The notes below the pieces were generated by a model. The model was given only the letters and a program-made list of their open reading frames with translations, was not told where the DNA came from and ran no database searches. Made by a program: the position numbers and the translations under genes. This document shows, piece by piece, positions 61,336 through 64,000 of a DNA stretch of 64,000 nt. Numbering within the stretch: position 1 is the stretch's first letter; each line of letters starts with the position of its first letter. Source of the DNA: Prauserella flavalba. Its GTDB lineage: Bacteria; Actinomycetota; Actinomycetes; Mycobacteriales; Pseudonocardiaceae. The stretch lies in assembly GCF_003202235.1 (NCBI RefSeq), contig NZ_MASU01000005.1, positions 682,001-746,000 of the forward strand. The letters are read 5' to 3'.

Positions 61336-62048
61336 GCCGCCTCCAGCAGTTCGGCAGGGGAGCCCTGCTCCGCGATCAGTCCGTCGCGCATCAGCACGAC
61401 GCGGGTGGCCAGCCTGCGCATGGCGTCGAGGTCGTGGAACACCGCCAGCACGGCCACGCCCTGCTCGGTGAGCGCCTCGATCAGGTGCAGCGCCGCCTCA
61501 CGATTGGCGGGGTCGAGCGCCGACACCGGCTCGTCGAGCAGCAGCAGCCTGGGCGGGCGGACGGTGCCCGCCGCGAGGTTGACGCGCTGCCGTTCGCCGC
61601 CGGAGAGGACGGAGCAGTCGACGTCCCACAGCGCCTCGTCGAGGTTGAGCCGCCGCAGCGCCTCGGCGGCGGCCTCGCGTGCCTCGGCGGCGTCGAGCCC
61701 GCGTCGGCGGGCCGCGGCCGCCACCACCTCCCACGGCCCGGTCCTCGGCGGCGCGCTCAGGAACTGCGAGACGTAGCCGAACTCGCGGCCGCGGAGGCGC
61801 GCCATCGCGCGGTCGGGCAGGTCGGTGAGCTCCAGTTCACCGAGCCCCACCGAGCCGGAGTCGGGCAGGTACGTGCGGTGCACACAGCGCAGCAGCGACG
61901 ACTTGCCCGCGCCGCTCGGCCCGGCGAGCGCGACGTGCTCGCCCTCGTGGACGTCGAGGTCGACGCCGTGCAGTGACGACACCGTGCGCCCGTCAATGGT
62001 GTGCAGGGTGAAGGACTTGCGCAGCCCTCGGATCGAGAGCACCGGCAT
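61332..62048 (-). CDS. phnL: C-P lyase ATP-binding protein PhnL
   Basis: 238 residues. Walker A GPSGAGKS (43-50), a VSQFLSAPPRTG Q-loop, signature LSGGERQRVNLAAG and Walker B LLLLDEPVSALDP are clear, and FHDLDAMRRLATRVVLM carries the H-loop. The MPVLSIRGLRKSFTLHTIDGR start is typical for PhnL. It binds the PhnK subunit in the C-P lyase core complex. ATG 62048 has GGAGGTGA 5 nt upstream. Confidence 0.93.
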   Translation of the reverse strand: MPVLSIRGLRKSFTLHTIDGRTVSSLHGVDLDVHEGEHVALAGPSGAGKSSLLRCVHRTYLPDSGSVGLGELELTDLPDRAMARLRGREFGYVSQFLSAPPRTGPWEVVAAAARRRGLDAAEAREAAAEALRRLNLDEALWDVDCSVLSGGERQRVNLAAGTVRPPRLLLLDEPVSALDPANREAALHLIEALTEQGVAVLAVFHDLDAMRRLATRVVLMRDGLIAEQGSPAELLEAA

Positions 62049-62053
62049 GGCGG

Positions 62054-63871
62054 TCACCTCCGTGCCGCGGCGACGAGCCGCTGGGTGTAGGGGTGGTGCG
62101 GGTCGTGGAAGAGCTGGTCGGTGAGCCCGCGCTCGACGACGCGGCCGAGCTGCATCACCAGCGTGCGATCGGTGAGCGCCTCGATCACCGCGAAGTCGTG
62201 GCTCACCACCACGGCGGCGATGTCGCGCTCGGCGAGCAGCCCGCGCAGCAGGTCGAGCACCCCGGCCGCGACCGAGGCGTCCAGTCCGGTCGTGGGCTCG
62301 TCGAGCAGCAGCACCGGAGGTTCCGTGGCGAGTGCCTTGGCGATCTGCACGCGCTGGCGCATGCCGCCGGAGAAGGTCCGCACCGGATCGTCCATCCGGG
62401 ACAGTGGCACCTCGACACGGTCGAGCAGCTCGGCCGCCCGCCTGCGGATGTCGTGGTAGCCGCGCCAACCCGCAGCCGTGAGCCGTTCGGCGATGTTGCC
62501 GCCCGCGGTGACCCGCAGGTCGAGGCCCGCGGCGGAATTCTGGTGCACGACCGCCATCGAGTCGACGCGCAGCCGCCTGCGGGCGTCGCCGGGCAGCGTC
62601 AGCAGGTCGGTGCGCCCCTCGTCGAGCGCGGCGAGCCGCACATGTCCCGCGGTGGCCTGCTCGTCGCCGATCACGCAGCCGAGCACGGTGGACTTGCCCG
62701 AGCCGGACTCGCCGATCACGCCCAGCGCCTCGCCGGGCGCGACGTCGAAGGACACGTCCCACGCGGCGACGATCGCGCCGGTGGCGGGACTGATGGCGGT
62801 GCCGTGGTCGGGTCCGGTGCCGGGCACCGCGTCCGCCGCGCCGGGGCCGAACACCTTGCCGAGCCCGTCGACGCGCAGCGCCCAGTCCTGCCCTTCCGGT
62901 AGCGCCGGGCGGGGGCGCTCGGGACGTGCCGTGGTGGTGGCGGGAGCACGCAGGCGCGCGGCCGGGTCGGGCAGGAGGTGCAGGGGGGCACGCTCGTGGT
63001 GCGCCTGGATGTCGGCGTCGCCCTCGCGCACGCGCGCGCACCATTCGGTGTCGCTGCACGCGTACGCTCCCGTGGTGCCCGCCTCGACGAGGAAGACGTC
63101 GTCGCTGCCGCACAGCACGCACCGCGCACCCGGTGCGTACTCGACCTCGAACGGGACGTCGTCGAAGGTGAGCGGCCGGACGTCGGTGTGGGGCGGGATC
63201 GCGTAGATCCGCTTCTCGCGGCCCGCGCCGAAGAGGCTCAGGTGGTCGCTCTCGTGCAGGCGAGGCACGTCCCAGCGGGGGATCGGCGTCGTCGCCAGCA
63301 CGTAGCGGCCGCCGACGAGCACCGGGTAGCCCGTGGTCCTGGTGATCATGCCGTTGCGGACGAGGTCCTCGTAGAGGCTGACCCACATCGCCGAGTAGTC
63401 GCCCTCGGCGTGCATGCGGGCGCATTCGATCACCGACTTCTCCACGCCGCGCAGGGGTTCGGGCACGGGAACCTGCAGCACGAGCACCTGCCCGTCACGC
63501 AGCCGTTCCTCCGGAACGCGGTGGCGGGTCTGGACGATCGTGGCCTCCCGGGTGTCGGCGGTGTCGGCGCAGCCGGTGGTTCCGGCGATCATGCGGCGCA
63601 GGTTGGTGGCGTTCACCCCGGCGTCGTCGCCCTGGTCGATCACCTTCACGGTGTCGGCGGCGCCGATCACGCCGAGCGTCACCTGGAGACCGCCGGAGCC
63701 CCAGCCGCGGGCCACGGGCATTTCGCGCGAGCCGAACGGCACCTGGTAGCCGGGCACGCACACGGCGGTGAGCGTGGCGCGGCGGATCTCGCGCTTGGCG
63801 CCCTCGTCGAGGATGCCCGCGGGGAGCTCCGCCTCCCGCTCGGTGAGCAGTGTGTCCAGTGTGGACGTCAT
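62054..63871 (-). CDS. phnJK: Fused C-P lyase PhnJ-PhnK
   Basis: 605 residues in one frame. Residues 1-295 are PhnJ: GYQVPFGSREMPVARGWGSGG holds the radical Gly region, and the cluster cysteines are Cys251-x2-Cys254-x17-Cys272, with Cys278 at the thiyl-radical position. A Pro/Ala-rich linker (about 295-330) joins PhnK: Walker A GESGSGKS (387-394), LDLRVTAGGNIAERL, signature FSGGMRQRVQIAKALA, Walker B VLLLDEPTTGLDA and VVSHDFAVIEALTDR. PhnK binds PhnJ in the E. coli complex, so the fusion fits the known contact. ATG 63871 overlaps the phnI stop (ATGA). Confidence 0.93.
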   Translation of the reverse strand: MTSTLDTLLTEREAELPAGILDEGAKREIRRATLTAVCVPGYQVPFGSREMPVARGWGSGGLQVTLGVIGAADTVKVIDQGDDAGVNATNLRRMIAGTTGCADTADTREATIVQTRHRVPEERLRDGQVLVLQVPVPEPLRGVEKSVIECARMHAEGDYSAMWVSLYEDLVRNGMITRTTGYPVLVGGRYVLATTPIPRWDVPRLHESDHLSLFGAGREKRIYAIPPHTDVRPLTFDDVPFEVEYAPGARCVLCGSDDVFLVEAGTTGAYACSDTEWCARVREGDADIQAHHERAPLHLLPDPAARLRAPATTTARPERPRPALPEGQDWALRVDGLGKVFGPGAADAVPGTGPDHGTAISPATGAIVAAWDVSFDVAPGEALGVIGESGSGKSTVLGCVIGDEQATAGHVRLAALDEGRTDLLTLPGDARRRLRVDSMAVVHQNSAAGLDLRVTAGGNIAERLTAAGWRGYHDIRRRAAELLDRVEVPLSRMDDPVRTFSGGMRQRVQIAKALATEPPVLLLDEPTTGLDASVAAGVLDLLRGLLAERDIAAVVVSHDFAVIEALTDRTLVMQLGRVVERGLTDQLFHDPHHPYTQRLVAAARR

Positions 63872-64000
63872 CGGCACTCCTGTCCTGCCGGTTCGGCGAC
63901 GCGGGGGCCTTCGTCGGCCTCGCCCGCGGCGCGCATGGCCTGCTTGCGCTCGACCATCGAGCGAAACGTGACGTAGTGGGGGAGCTTGAGGTGCTCCAGG
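63868..64000 (-). CDS. phnI: C-P lyase subunit PhnI (3' end only)
   Basis: The last 43 codons and the stop are visible; the frame is open at base 64000. It reads LEHLKLPHYVTFRSMVERKQ, the conserved PhnI C-terminus, followed by a charged tail ending EPAGQECR. It is coupled by ATGA to the PhnJ-PhnK gene. PhnI starts the pathway with PhnG and PhnH by transferring the phosphonate to the ribose of ATP. Confidence 0.9.
   Translation of the reverse strand, partial: LEHLKLPHYVTFRSMVERKQAMRAAGEADEGPRVAEPAGQECR

Overview
The window is very GC-rich chromosomal DNA. It has GTG starts, many 4-nt ATGA/GTGA stop-start overlaps and an actinobacterial gene content (PaaX-like, GntR/FCD and BTAD-LAL regulators, DUF2269, DUF3817, MSMEG_6728-type protein, C-P lyase). 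This fits an actinomycete, most likely Pseudonocardiaceae (Amycolatopsis/Saccharomonospora/Prauserella type); the genus is inference. I see no rRNA, tRNA, CRISPR array, insertion sequence or phage genes. It reads as a catabolic and regulatory stretch of chromosome.

Layout. 0-3.5 kb: the 5' part of a TcuA-like flavoprotein divergent from a tripartite tricarboxylate transporter (tctCBA), with a GntR-type palindrome between them. 3.4-7.1 kb: a NarL-type two-component system divergent from an ABC exporter. 7.1-9.0 kb: a GlxA/AraC regulator and two small membrane proteins. 8.9-12.5 kb: cytochrome P450, MHS transporter and a PaaX-like regulator. 12.7-16.7 kb: an operon of three different secreted alpha/beta hydrolases. 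16.8-27 kb: an eight-gene operon (polar amino-acid-type ABC importer, CapA-like protein, CaiB CoA-transferase, two 2-hydroxyacyl-CoA-dehydratase-like subunits, MFS exporter) divergent from a second PaaX-like regulator. 27-32 kb: HATPase/STAS anti-sigma-type proteins, a dehalogenase-like hydrolase and a large BTAD-LAL regulator. 32-37.8 kb: aldehyde dehydrogenase, DUF779 protein and propionyl-CoA synthetase divergent from a GAF regulator. 37.8-40.8 kb: glutarate CoA-transferase, glutaryl-CoA dehydrogenase and GntR regulator. 40.9-47.4 kb: ECF sigma factor with a membrane partner, BASS transporter, flavodoxin-like reductase, and a cNMP-histidine kinase with a REC-thioredoxin-reductase-like fusion. 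47.5-56.7 kb: stress-type genes (SRPBCC proteins, epimerase, FAD oxidoreductase, topoisomerase IB, YbdK ligase, Rieske oxidoreductase) and a crotonase. 57-59.3 kb: an ABC-2 exporter and a TPR protein. 59.3-64 kb: the 3' part of a C-P lyase operon (phnI, a phnJ-phnK fusion, phnL, phnM) ending in an inositol-monophosphatase-family gene.

Most unusual points: (1) the dehydratase-like pair at 18.3-20.6 kb seems to have lost most iron-sulfur ligand cysteines and has no activator gene nearby, although it sits in a coherent uptake/CoA-activation operon; (2) PhnJ and PhnK are one polypeptide; (3) three convergent gene junctions carry near-perfect 24-26-nt inverted repeats with different stems but the same centre, GCGTTCAACGC; (4) several clean operators lie in divergent intergenic regions (339-360, 5296-5316, 8051-8089, 25816-25853, 38889-38908).

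How parts cooperate: most clusters follow one plan, a transporter plus CoA-activating or oxidising enzymes plus a divergent or adjacent one-component regulator. Aldehydes would go to acids and then acyl-CoA (ALDH, then PrpE), glutarate to glutaryl-CoA and on to crotonyl-CoA, and alkylphosphonates through C-P lyase.
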